DNA from: Amaranthus tricolor | Taxonomy: Eukaryota; Streptophyta; Magnoliopsida; Caryophyllales; Amaranthaceae | DNA length: 64,000 nt | Assembly: GCF_026212465.1 (NCBI RefSeq) | Contig: NC_080047.1 | Span: forward strand, 37,260,674 to 37,324,673 | Direction: 5' to 3' | In this document: in pieces, positions 35,301 to 48,660 of the stretch | How the letters are laid out: each line of letters begins with the position of its first letter | Position numbering within the stretch: position 1 is the stretch's first letter | Translations under genes and position numbers: made by a program | Notes under the pieces: generated by a model | What the model was told of the DNA's origin: nothing | Database searches by the model: none | What the model saw: only the letters and a program-made list of their open reading frames with translations

Positions 35301-38300
35301 TGATTGTTATATAAGTCATTTATGAACTAGTAAACTATGATAAATGTGGTTCAACTTACCAAAAATCAATCAGTTTCCATTCTAAATGTATTTTTTTAAA
35401 CTTAGTTGAACATATTGCATCTAACCCAAACTTATCAGAATTTATTTGACTTGAAAAGGTATATGTGTAAGAGATTCATCTTATTGACCCTTATATGATT
35501 TAATATGAACTGGTTGGCATATATTGGCAAGTGTGAGCTTATTTGAAATTAATTGCCTTAAAAGGCTGTAGAAGCTTTTTCACTTTTTTCAAATCGATGT
35601 CAGTATTTACAATATTTAGTTTGAATTATGTAGCAAAAGGTATGCTTAATTTATGTGTCATATTTATTTTGATCTTTTATTGGAAATAATACCTTGTTTA
35701 TTTATTATCTTGATTTGTATAAGTAATTTAGTACTCCATTTTATTACACTACCACACTAGTTACATTATTACTTTTAGAAGAATCTCACTCAAGTGGCAA
35801 AATATGTTCTCGAAAAAATTGACATGATATGTTTTGATTTAACTAGTTTTGTTTTCTAAGTGGAGGAGAACAAAATCTAAGACATTGATTTTGTTAATTA
35901 ATTTTGCTTATTTGTCTAGATGCTATATTTAATGTGTCCAAAGATTTATAGTTTTCTTTTGAATTATAATGGATTGTATTAAGATGGTTCATTAAATCAT
36001 GTGCACTTCTTATTTATTTGAAGTTGTAGATGATATTTGCTACCGAGGATCAGCCGAAAATAACCTCTTTGTTACTTCTAACAAGGGTCAGGTTGCGTAC
36101 ATCCAACTCCCAAACCCCGCTTAGGTGGGAACCATTTAATGACATTGGAATAATGGAATCTTATCTGGATGCTAAATTTATGTCCTTTATTATGATTGGG
36201 CCAAAGATTTATATTGCTTTGATTTTGGATTCAAATGGACTATTTCAAAATGCTCGTTTAATTTAGTGCATTTCTTATATATGTGAAATTGTGAATGGTG
36301 TTTGCTACCAGAGGTCGATTGGGAACAGTTCTTTTTGTTATCATCAATAAGGGTAAGGTTGTATACATTCGACTTTCCAAAACCATTACTTAGGTGGAAG
36401 CCCTTAATAACATTGGGGTTATGTAAGGTTAGCTAGATGCTAGATTTGGTCAATTAGAAACAACATTGTTTTAACGAAGACAAGGTTGTGTATATTGACC
36501 CCTTAATATCACCTAGGTGGAAGGACTTGAACCCTATAGCTTATTAGTGGGTCATAACTTGAAAATTTTGACTCGTGGCTCGAAAATAACTAGATTTGAA
36601 AATTTAGGAAAGAATCGGGTCGAATTGACTGTATTGACATGTTATGTTAATTTGGCCAACCTTTTCATTCCAATGTCATCATTTTTGTTGCCGGCACCTA
36701 TTACATTTCTAGTCAATTTTTAATACTTTGAGTCCACAATTGTTGTAGTTTTAAGATGATAAAATCGGGATATTGATCGTTTTTATATAAAATATATTCT
36801 ATAGAAACAAAGTATATATTTGTCTTCGAAAAATATTTTAACTATAAGAAAAGGATACTACCCGACCCGAAATTGACCCAATCAAAAATGATACAACCCA
36901 AAACCAGCTTGATCGTTTTGTTTTGACAGATCTAGAGGGAAGCGTAAGTGGGGGAGCTATTTAATGACATAGGGTAAGGGTAATAAAAAAAGGGTGTCTA
37001 TATGCTAGATTTGCTACAATAAGAGTGTATTGGTTGAAGACTCATTTCTATTTGCCGTCAATCCTCTTATCCTTGTATATACTTTCTGTTTTTTTTTGAA
37101 GCACACATTTTCCCTTTTGGGAAAATTTTAATTAACTGCACCAATTTCTGTGGACACCGACAAGTTTACCCTAGTTCGCATTTTAACTACCCACATGGGG
37201 GACCACATACTCTTTCTTCTATTCACATGGCTATATTGGTGTAATTGCACACTGATCTCATTCCTTATTTTTCACCTCCAAACAAAAGGCGCACTTCATA
37301 AAATTGAAAGTATGAACTACTGGTAGAAAACTTTGTATTCTTTGCCATGTTTCTTTGGCATAAACATCCCAAATCTCTCTCATTATTTTCCAAGCAGGAA
37401 TATGTCCTATGAATATTAAGATGGTGCTTACAGAATGTAGTTCTGCAAGAACGTACATACTATACATTGAGCACTTAGATGAGGCGCTAAGTGATCAAGT
37501 TCGTTTGTTACATTTCGACATTTAACTTGGGCTATTGACATTTGAAATCTGGCCAAAAATGGAAATGTAATGAGCTCTAGCATATCTACACATAAAGAAC
37601 TGGAAGCTTTTCCCTTTCGTCTTATACTGTAATCTTGAATGCCTGTATCCTTGTTGTACTTTCAAGGTGAGAATTTTCCTTATGTACTCAAGAACTGCAT
37701 GAAATTTGGCCAAAAATGGAATGTGTTGCATATCTATACACAAATAACTGGATAGTTTCCCCCCTTGTCTTATACTGTAACGTTGAGTACCTGTATCCTT
37801 GTCGTATTTTCAAGGTGAGAATTTTCCTTATGTTCTAGGAACTGCACGTAAAATTGAGATTTGTATGTTGTCCAAGTAAGTTTTATAAGTTATTCAGAAA
37901 CAGGAGTTGTCTATTGGAGTCTCTCTGAGTAAAGCACTGCGTTAATTAGTGAGCAGTCTCTAACGGCCCTGATTTTTTTTTGGAAAATGTTCATATGGAT
38001 GATGGTGCTCTATCATCAACTGCCATTTTTTCTGTTGGGTAAGGGTTAAATATTCATTTTGGCAAACAAGTGATGATGTAGCCTATGGTGTTGGTGACTA
38101 TCTTAAGAGGGTTTGAATGGTTGCCGAGCTTCCCTTTCTTTTTACGAGTGTTGTGAAATACCACCACTTGGTTATTCCAAGCATAATATTTGGAAGTGAT
38201 GGTTGAATTTTCTGATGGTCGGCCGCTTGATTAACTTATCAATTCCCTCTGTTCTGCCATCTGAATGTTTTGAGTTTTTGGACTACAAATATGTCCGTGG

Positions 38301-40459
38301 TAACAAAGCTGCTATTAGAGCTTACTTGGAAGCTGGTATGATCTCTATATATGATTGTGAAGTGTATCTGTAGTTTTTGTACTCTTATCAGCATCCAGAT
38401 GAAGAGTTCAACCTTTATTTTTGGTAAGGAAACATGTCTTAGTTTGTTCTTTTTGCAACCAAATTGGAAGGAATGTTGCTTTTCATCCTTTTTCCTCCCT
38501 CTTCTTTAGCTTTGGAGTCCTCTGCCTCTCTAGAGACCTTGTTTTTTTCTGATGTATTGTTTTCAGGCTGCTGGAGGTACAGCTGAAGTTCTATATAGAT
38601 TCAGTTGCTTTGGATGTTCTTTCAATCAGCCTTTCTTCAGCTCCTACAGTCTTTTTGATGTTGCAAATGCTGTTGTTTGCAGGTTTCGCAGCTCTCTATG
38701 GCTTCAGTTTAAGCCCCATCAAATTGCTGCTGGTGTTGTGTACGTTGCTGCCAAGATGCTGAACATGAACTTTGACTCCTGCTTGAGCATTTGGCAGGAA
38801 TTTCAGACTCCACCAGCTGTCCTTCAAGGTATATGCTTATGTGTAAAATTTCATTCTTGATTTGCCTTCGCCGTTTCCTAGTTATTCGATCTCTTCTCAA
38901 TTTTGGGAACTTCTAAATTTGGACTATTTTTATGGGTGCTTCTAAACATCAACATGGTGATCCCTTCACTTTTCTTGCTTAAATTCTTAATTTTTATGTA
39001 TATCCACTTTACCTTTCAACTTCTTAAATTGCAAGGAGGCTTGTAAAGATCTCAATCTCATTGTAAAAAGTCTTTTTTGTGATCCAACAATTGAATAGCT
39101 GTCATCCAAAATTTTTAACTACGTTTTTTGCTTGCCTTTTAGAAAAATTAGCCTGTAAAGGATACTTGTGAAATGAAGGTTGTAAAATTTATAATATATC
39201 ATAATATTTAAACCATTCCATGAAAAATTAATGAGGAGACACTTCTCGCAAGGTGGTTAACATTACAAGATTTAGATGCATGAATAAAATATCTTCCATA
39301 TGGAGAAGCCTGAAACACAATTGTGGCTTATTTTCTTGATTCCCTGGGTCCCTGGTAAATTTCGAACTGTGGATGCTCAGACAAATACGATGTAATGAAT
39401 TACACATCTGGGATGACTGATTTGTTTTTTTTAATCCTTCTCTATTAGAAATCAGATTGAACTTATTTTAGATATCTTTTCTTGCCTTTGATGTTCTGAA
39501 TCTGATGTTTGTTGGCCTTTAACTCCTGAAATGATTGTTGTCTTAGCTACTTTATCTTTCTGAGGGTTAATGTCTTTTGTGTACATGTTTGTTGACTTTT
39601 CATACCTATTTTAGATCTCTATAAGAAATGACCATTACCTATTAACGGCATAACAACTCTAGCTTCTTTTAACAAGTTTTGTTTCGTATCATAACTAGTT
39701 AACTACTTGTTGGTCTACTATTCCAAAACTGCTGTTCAGCTCCATTTTTCTCATATAGAAGCTTTTTCAGTTTTCTCTTTCTCTCTTCCCTCCCCCCCTT
39801 TCCTGCTCCCATCTATGTTTTGTATTTTGTGAAAAAAGGCAAACAAAGGTAGTGGGGCAAAGTCGGTAGTGTAACATAACTCACAAACTAATTGGCCACT
39901 CTTATGAGAGATTTCTCAATGAGATGGCCTCAAAACAAGGAGCTATATTCTCATAATTTGTATTAGTTGGCCTATTTAACCCATGTATGAGGCATCTCAT
40001 AGTGAGACGGCCACATACAACAATTCGCAGATATGCTATTCGCTCGAAATGCCCCCAATATAGCCGAAAATCGACCATAAATCGCCTTTTCCGATTCACA
40101 TTAAGGTTAGTGAATCATGTGACACCGTCATACGGATATAAGGAAAAAATCTTTTACGGGCATGTTTTAAGGGGTTTGCTTAACTCCATTGTAAATAGCT
40201 TCACAAACTACTGCTATAGACTTATGAATTTTTCAAGATCGACTATCTGTCCTTTGTTTATTTGCACTCGTGTTGTAGAATTATCTCAAGGGAGTGCGAA
40301 TGTTCTGGTGTCTGGATCAGCCAACGTAAATATGCTGACATCTTGTTTTGCCATTTATTACTATTTATATCATTGTTCAGCTTGTATCATTTTCCGATTG
40401 CAGATGTAGCGCAGCAGTTAATGGAGCTTTTTTCAGGAACAAATATGAATACATGGTGA
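29377..40459 (+). CDS. CYCT1: cyclin T (CYCT1-like, P-TEFb cyclin), 6 coding exons
   Basis: Coding exons 29377-29960, 31025-31106, 31210-31338, 32400-32575, 38683-38828 and 40404-40459 join in phase to 390 residues. The N-terminal 150 residues are Asn/Tyr/Ser-rich and unlike known domains. The cyclin box starts near residue 155 with KEEIERCSPSRKDGID, then RYSYCGFIHNLGMRL, ATAAVFLAAKSEET and a second fold with LILTTLNFELSVQHPY and SLWLQFKPHQIAAGVVYVAAK. This matches plant cyclin T, partner of CDKC/CDK9 kinases that phosphorylate the RNA polymerase II C-terminal domain for elongation. The protein ends only 17 codons after the second cyclin fold (DVAQQLMELF...), so it lacks the long tail of CYCT1;4/1;5 and is nearest the short CYCT1;3 form. 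Intron 4 is 6.1 kb. The exact paralog number is not claimed. Confidence 0.92.
29961..31024. other. intron 1 of the cyclin T gene
   Basis: 1064 bp AT-rich intron between the first two coding exons (GT at 29961, AG at 31023-31024). No transposon ends or open frames of note. Confidence 0.8.
31339..32399. other. intron 3 of the cyclin T gene
   Basis: 1061 bp intron (GTGAGT donor, TGCAG acceptor). Short open frames inside have no homology that I recognise. Confidence 0.8.
33255..33650. repeat. GGCGC-rich repeat with C19A18 tract in cyclin T intron 4
   Basis: Both sides carry AAGGCGC/GCGCC words (CCTAAGGCGCGTC left; AAAAGGCGCTCCGG, AAGGCGCTCGCC and CATAGGCGCTAGCC right) around a C-run (33379-33397) followed by an A-run (33398-33415). 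It looks like a small dispersed element; ends not resolved. Confidence 0.45.
34531..34766. repeat. 117 bp tandem duplication in cyclin T intron 4
   Basis: Two near-identical units; GGTCCTTTACTTCCATTTCC occurs at 34544 and again at 34661. Both end TCTTGTAGTTATTCTAAC. High identity implies a recent duplication. Confidence 0.9.
36040..36165 (+). repeat. SINE-like repeat, plus orientation
   Basis: Contains GCTACCGAGGATC, AACAAGGGTCAGGTTGCG, TACATCCAACTCCC, CTTAGGTGGGAACC and TTTAATGACATTGG. Member of the family seen at 4425-4520 (opposite strand) and 36300-36425. Confidence 0.6.
36300..36425 (+). repeat. SINE-like repeat, second copy
   Basis: Same block order as the copy 260 bp upstream: GCTACCAGAGGTCGATTG, AATAAGGGTAAGGTTG, TACATTCGACTTTCC, CTTAGGTGGAAGCCC and TTAATAACATTGGGG. 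A preceding shared phrase (TAGTGCATTTCTTATAT versus TGCACTTCTTATTTATTTG) suggests that the two arose by local duplication of the SINE plus flank. Confidence 0.6.
36478..37005 (+). repeat. partial SINE-like copies
   Basis: At 36478-36530, GACAAGGTTGTGTATATTG and CACCTAGGTGGAAGG recall the middle of the family. At about 36935-36990, AAGTGGGGGAGCTATTTAATG and GGGTAAGGGTAAT recall its end. The DNA between (36540-36930) shows nothing recognisable. Confidence 0.4.
37545..37860. repeat. imperfect tandem duplication of about 155 bp in cyclin T intron 4
   Basis: Copies at about 37549-37703 and 37707-37856 share TGGCCAAAAATGGAA, GTCTTATACTGTAA, CTGTATCCTTGT and TTCAAGGTGAGAATTTTCCT in order. Confidence 0.85.
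38829..40403. other. intron 5 of the cyclin T gene
   Basis: 1575 bp intron before the short terminal exon. At about 39900-40015 there is an inverted pair of TGAGAGATTTCTCA / GGCATCTCATAGTGAGACGG words, a probable MITE relic also hinted at elsewhere (16456, 17205, 44975, 50160). Confidence 0.6.
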
Positions 40460-41929
40460 TAGTATCAGGGACCGAACCAAAGTCTTGGACCCTCTAGATC
40501 TGCTGATTGTTTGTGTTGTTTGAAAGTGTAATTAAAGACATGGAAATGGAAGCTGATTTTTCATGTGTATAGGGTAGCGATATTCAGACATGTTATATTT
40601 TATGGTTGTGAAAGATTGATTTGTGTGGAGCTTCCAACTTGTTTTCCAAAACAGATTGGAATGTTGGTTGATGTATGTTGTAAAGTAATGCTAACTCTGA
40701 TTGTGCTCCTGCTAATATCTTCAAATTGTGATTCGAGAAAATTACTTGTTTTTTTTTTTTTGAATAATTCATACTGATGTATGAGTTGTTTGTAGTTAAA
40801 AATGCGCATCGACATGCGATCGAAGATGGGAGGTATACAATGGTTCAAGTCCAATAGTGTGGTTCTGTTTTTGGGCAGGTTGGGTGTAGAAAGAAAGTAT
40901 TTGTTGTACTTGCCATTTTTTTCATGTGATATGGACTTAGGGTAGGTCATCTTGGTGATTTCTTCCTTATGTACTAACACAATTACCTTAGGAGTAGTTT
41001 AGATGTAGTTCTGTTATATACATACAGCCATGCATGCACAAGTGTAAATAATAGTAGTTATTGATGTATGTGGGTGTTTGGTAAAATAATTCATTGGATA
41101 ATTTATCTTATTAGACACGAATGGATGGTATGTTGTCAAATTGTCTAACGTTTGTATTTGATAATGGTTGAAACAACTACTAATGAATCAACTAATTTTT
41201 GAACAAGCTGGTCTTAATAGTGTGTTTAAAATCGGCTAGTCAAATCAATCGATCTTGGCCAAATGAATTGCTTTCATAAAAGTTCCTACACAATTGAGGA
41301 AGATTTTCATCATGTACAAAATAGATCATGAATTAGTAAATACATTCCATTTCAAGTGAAACAAAATTTTATTATCACTATCTTCAATAGTGCGTCTTTG
41401 TTGTTGCTCACCGCACAAAATCACTTGGAAGTACACCTGTTTAAATTAATTCAATCTGAAATTGATCCCAAAGTCAACTGAAAGTTAGTGGTTATAACAA
41501 AGAAATTTTAACACGTAACCCCAAAAAAATCCTACTCGTAAATACAGAAAAATTGGGACATAATCGATTGTAATACAAATTCGAACTTTTTGACGTTTTC
41601 TTAATTTTGCCTTTTTTCAATTATGTGTCATTATGTTTAGTCAGGATTTAACATTTTAGTCAAATTTTATATCTTGAGTCAATATTTCTTTGTTGTAGCC
41701 TTAAAATCGGTATAATAGTAGTAATAAAGATAACATTTTCCTTAAAAAAATTCATAATATGTTAAACCGACTTAAAGATAGCATAATCAAACTCGAGAAT
41801 GATCCGACCAGAAGTGATTCCCACCCAAAACTTAATAGGCTAATTATGCGCTGGTCCTGGGACATGAGTGTGTGAACTTCTTAATGACGAAGCTATATTT
41901 ATGCGTCAAACAACGTATAAATAATAATG

Positions 41930-41965
<36 letters not shown>

Positions 41966-42255
41966 GTCCTTTAAGTGTTGGTTGCTTCTTCTTTCTTGAT
42001 TACATTACAGCTGTTAGCATTAAGACAAGACTACTCCATGAAGAAAGCTGATTATACAGTAAACTAATTATTAATTACTATTAATTAATCCCAAGTAAAG
42101 TATAGATCTGTTAAAACAAGTGATAGTTATTAATTATATACTATATACCTACGTTCCAAAATGCTTATAACATTTGACCCAAAATGCTTATAACATTTGA
42201 CTTTTCACGCAGTTAATTAATGCACTGACTCAATCGTTATATCTCTAATTATGTA
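40460..42255. other. 3' flank of the cyclin T gene and intergenic DNA
   Basis: The first 300-600 bp are a likely 3' UTR. A weak GTGTTTGG-type repeat appears near 41067. A (TAA)n microsatellite lies at 41928-41965. No genes. Confidence 0.45.
41928..41965. repeat. (TAA)n microsatellite
   Basis: About 12 units of TAA with one interruption. Confidence 0.95.
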
Positions 42256-42516
42256 CTTCCTCTGGATTGTAATAGTTTCCTAGAGTTCGTGTAGCAACTA
42301 CTGTTCATCAACTAATTTTATTTGACATATATTTCTCTATGTATAATGTAAAGTATAGTCAAGTGGGGATCTTATTTAATTCGTCTTGATGCATATTTTC
42401 ATAATATTAACTTTTTAGAATTTTTTATCATATAAAATTAAAGATATTAAAGATTAAAATTGTGTATTTGTATAGCATGAAAACAGAAATGTAGCAATTA
42501 TTAAAACCAGAGGATG
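42256..42516. mobile_element. Stowaway-like MITE
   Basis: 261 bp with ends CTTCCTCTGG and CCAGAGGATG (inverted with one mismatch) and TA on both sides (42254-42255, 42517-42518). The interior text AAGTATAGTCAAGTGGGGATC is shared with the copy at 1092-1349. Confidence 0.8.
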
Positions 42517-42751
42517 TATAAATAAATTGTAAAACATAAACCATCCTTTGCTCGATTCGCTAAAAATAAACTTAACTATTGTTTATTTTTAAATAAACCC
42601 ACATATTTAGTATAATTGCTGAAAATAAACTCAACTATTGTTTTTTCATAATTCGTGACTTACAAAGAATTTTCGAAGATTGTTATAAACAATAGATCAG
42701 CTTATTTTTAGCAAATATAACTAAAAGGTGGGTTTATTTACAAGTAAATAA

Positions 42752-44289
42752 CACTACAAAAACAAACTCATATCAAGACAATCTGTCGCTGAGCTTGGCT
42801 ACGGGATGGAGACGGGAAAGTCCCGTCGTCGCCAAGGTTGGTTACGAGCATTTTCTGTCTCCATTTCGTCGTCATTTTGTCTCCAAAGTTGGCTATGAGC
42901 ATTTTCCGTCTCCATCTCGTCGTCATTAATATTCTGTGATAATTCAAATTCGCGGAAGGAGAAAACTTGAGTTTATAAATTTTTCACTTTAACTTTCACA
43001 CTTACACCTTCAATAATCTTCAATCTCTTACACTTATTAATCTTTAACTTTCAACCTTCTTCAACCATCAACCATCAACCTTCAACCTTCAACCTTCAAT
43101 ATATATTCAACCAACGTCATCCATTTTCGATTCGTTTTCTAACACTTTTTAGTTTTTTATGTAGTTCATATGTTGTTGTTATTTGATGATAGTTTATATG
43201 TAGATTTGTTTTTCGATTTGTATGTTGTTGTTGGTAAATTTTAGTTTGTGCTTTTTGTTTTCTTTTGGTTTTTTTTAGTTATTTTTATTTTTGATAAATT
43301 TTGATTTATATGTTGCTGTATGTGTTGGTAATTTTTGTTGTTGCTAGATTTGTTAATTTTTTTGTTTATATGAAGATTTTTGTTAATTCTTCTGTTTATA
43401 TGATAGTTTTTGTTAATTTTTTTGTTTATATGTTGATTTTTTTTAGTTCACATTGTTGTATGTTGTTGTTGGTAGATTTTTTTTGTTAATTATTGATATT
43501 TTTTTTTTTGATTTTTTTAAATTTCAGGTTTTTTGATTTTCTATCCAAATGTTTATTTCCAAATTTTTTTTGTTAGTTTTTGAATTTTTTTGTATTTGTT
43601 TGTTGGTAATTAATTGTTAGTTTTTTTTAATTATATGTTAAATAATGACTTTTTTTTTTGTTAATTTCAGGTTTTAAATTTCAAGGTCAAAGTTCTGGTG
43701 CATTTGGTTGTTCCGATGGATCTCATAATACATGTGCTCCAGGCGGTTCAGACGGGTCTTGTATGCGGCGGGGTGGTGGAAGTGGTAGTAGTAATAGATG
43801 ATTTAGATTGTTGTAAATTTGATTTAAAAATAATTTATATGTAAATTAGTATTTAAAACCTTTTGTATTATATTTGTTATTTTTTATATTAATATAATTA
43901 GATTGTTTTTTATATATATATTTTTTTGTCGTATATATTTTATTTGTTATTTTAGTTTTATGTGTTTCTATATATTTATTGTTATTTTAATTAAAATAAA
44001 ACCTAACATCTAAATTATAAACTCTTAATTCTTATTAATTAATATTAAAATACTAATAATAAATTAATTAATAATATTAATAATAAATAATAATATTAGA
44101 ATGTAAAAGGAAGGTCAGGATATGACGACGGAATCAAAATCTAACGCAATAAATGGCGACGGAATGGCTACGGAATTTGCATTTGGCGACGCAAAATATG
44201 GCTACGGTTTCATTCCGTCTCCATCCCGTCGCCATATGGGTGATGGCTACGGAATGGACCTGTAGCCATCTCGTGTTTTCTTTGTAGTG
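42752..44289. mobile_element. non-autonomous CACTA (En/Spm) element, complete
   Basis: 1538 bp, bounded by CACTACAAAAACAAA on the left and TTTTCTTTGTAGTG on the right, with 3 bp target duplication TAA (42749-42751, 44290-44292). Subterminal regions carry GGCTACGG, CCGTCTCCAT and GTCGCC words in both orientations, as expected for transposase-binding repeats. No transposase is present. An exon-like piece (43671-43801) follows an acceptor (TTTCAG) and encodes about 43 Gly/Ser-rich residues before TGA, which may be a relic of the parent's ORF. The flanks at 42540-42750 and 44293-44340 suggest that it landed in another AT-rich repeat. Confidence 0.9.
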
Positions 44290-44963
44290 TAATAGGTGAG
44301 TTTATTTTCAGCGAATCAAACAAAAGTTGTTTTATTATTAACATTTTACCCAAAAAATTATAAAATTTGATTTTTATACTGAAACGAATTAAACAAAATT
44401 TCATTTAACGGGAAAGTATAAGCAACATGTTAAACTATAAAATGGCTTCGATTCACTGCCTTAAAATCTGATGCATTACGCTACAAACAAAGAAAGCCAA
44501 CAGCTGACTTTCACATGCATTTTTATGTAAATGTCAGTCCGCAATTAGTTTAGTCGTTATTCAACTTAACACATCAAAAAGATGTTTCATACCAATTTCA
44601 TGTTCTCTAATTCAAATACAAAAATGTGTCTAATCGCTAAACCCATTATATGCTAATTGATATCTTCCAACCCGTTTTTTAAATAATTTACAACAAAAAC
44701 AAAAAAAAAAAAAAATACAATCAAGCTTTGAATATATCGGTTAATTTCTATCAATTTTTTGTAGAATGAGGTAGAAAATAGTTTTCTGATTTTATTTTTT
44801 TACTCCTTTTACAATAAGCAAGTCTATTTTGGAATCTTGTATAAATGAAAAATTATTTTTGTTTTCAGACATAATATCTTTCACATAAAATATTCAAAAT
44901 TTATTATGGTTCTGAAACTACTGATTACCTTGGTACATTTTATCATTTAACACAAATTCTTAC

Positions 44964-45345
44964 TTGAAATCGTCTTTGTAAAAGACGCGTCTCAAATGGG
45001 CCATCCCATTATTAATAAAAAAATAACTACCAGAAAAACACACCCTGTGTAATCCTATTTGAAGTTAGTATTATAACCTATTGAAGTTGGTATTATAACC
45101 TATTAGACTTGATATTATAACTTATTAAAGTTGGTATCTCCAAATAGGATAATACCAACTTTAATAGGTTATAACACCAACTCCAATTATCAATTTTAAT
45201 AGGTTATAATACCAATTTCAATAAATTATAACACTAACTCCAAATAAGGTCAAACGCGAGCGTCAGTTTTTAGATTTTTCTCTTTTTTTAATTGTTGGGC
45301 CTGGGCTTGAAGAGCCGTCTCTTATAAAGACGGTTACTCAGGAGA
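44964..45345. repeat. palindromic MITE-like repeat with 22 bp tandem units
   Basis: The outer parts are inverted (CGTCTTTGTAAAAGACGCG left; CCGTCTCTTATAAAGACGG right). The inner part (45058-45245) has about three 22 bp units (GAAGTTGGTATTATAACC...) followed by the same units in reverse orientation. It is therefore a fold-back built from a tandem repeat. Confidence 0.7.
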
Positions 45346-45980
45346 GGCGCTGTTCATTCAAAGTTGTAAATTATAAAATTTAGTGATTCCAAGATTGTAT
45401 TTAAAATAAGCTTAAGTGGACTTGGGCCCTACTTTTAAAATTATTTTATCAAGATAAGTAAACTTTTTTTACTAATTATAATAATTTGTAATTCTTGATT
45501 GATAGGTAATAACTCTTAATCTAATAGCAACCTATTTGCTTCAAAATCCTTTTATGATTTTACTGAGTATAACCAAACAAATATGTAAATTTTCAAATTT
45601 GCTCATTATGTCGTTCTAAATCAATTAGCAGCACTTTACTTATATTAAAATATATCACTGATAATAAAAGACTTCTAAAGATATTCACTGTAGAAAAGCA
45701 TATTAACTCAATATTAATCACATCTTTTACCAATTTTTGAGTTTTATTGCTTTGGTTTTCTTTACGTTAAATTATGTCATCATTGTATTGTAAGGGCATT
45801 CATAGAACTTCGTTTTCATCATTAATTAATTAATTAACTAAATGTAAAGAAACAATCACTTGTACACATTAATTACTCTTATGAGAGAATTATTACTTAA
45901 TGTTAACATACCTTGCGGAAAATAAGATAATAAATTATATTAATTTATCTTATAACCTAATTAGGTAATAAATTGAGAGA
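45346..45980. other. intergenic, no gene recognised
   Basis: AT-rich DNA with no open frame of interest. The phrase ACATACCTTGCGGAAAATAA near 45907 recurs at about 46487, bracketing the minisatellite below. Confidence 0.5.
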
Positions 45981-45982
45981 AT

Positions 45983-46330
45983 AATTAGTAAATTGATTTA
46001 ACTTATATTTCTTAATTAAATTTACAATATAGGTAATATGTGATCGAAGTTAGAGATAATTAGTAAATTGATTTAACTTATATTTCCTAATTAAATTTAC
46101 CATATAGGTAATATGTGATCGAAGTTAGAGATAATTAGTAAATTGATTTAACTTATATTTCCTAATTAAATTTACCATATAGGTAATATGTGATCGAAAT
46201 TAGAGATAGTTAGTAAATTAATTTAACTTATATTCCCTAATTAAATTTACAATATAGGTAATATGTGATCGAAGTTAGAGATAATTAGTAAATTGATTTG
46301 TCTTATATTCCCTAAATAAATTACAATATA
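45983..46330. repeat. 75 bp minisatellite, about 4.6 units
   Basis: GATCGAA marks units at 46042, 46117, 46192 and 46267, exactly 75 bp apart. Each unit reads TAATTAGTAAATTGATTTAA, CTTATATTTCCTAATTAAAT, and TATAGGTAATATGTGATCG with few changes. Confidence 0.95.
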
Positions 46331-48109
<1,779 letters not shown>

Positions 48110-48475
48110 ATATTTGTTATTTAAGTTATATATTTTCTTATACTACCACAATAACGACACACATGGAATTAGATGTATTTATTCAATATTTTATTCGATA
48201 AACTAATTACACAAATTTTCATGTATGTAAATAAATAAAATGAATCTTTTAAATATTGTTTTTTTAGCATTGACACATAGAATTTTAAAACCAATAACAT
48301 TATTACAATGCAAATGTACATCATTTATAAGCTCCCCATTTAGAATTGTTCAACAAAATCAATATATTGAATGATTGTGAAAAATTTTAAATTTTATTCC
48401 TATACGTAGGTTCATCAAGGCATTATTCTAAAAAAACATCTTAATAAATTAATTCTAAAAGAGAAAAAAACATAG

Positions 48476-48660
48476 TGGTGTTTGGAAAAATATAGTTTAT
48501 CGGGTAATTTTACATAGCTGGCTGAAACAACATATTGTTACGAATAAGCTGTTTTTCAAAAATTACTTATAATGATAAGTTTAAAATCAATTAGTCAAAT
48601 TAATCACTACAATTAGCTATCAAGTACCATCTATAAATCGTTTACGTAACACCCAATAAT
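48476..48660. repeat. possible hAT-like MITE upstream of the BKI1-like gene
   Basis: Left GGTGTTTGGAAAAATA and right CGTAACACCCAATA are weakly inverted, with AATTACTTATAATGATAAG in the middle. Ends are uncertain. It lies about 300 bp before the start codon. Confidence 0.3.
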
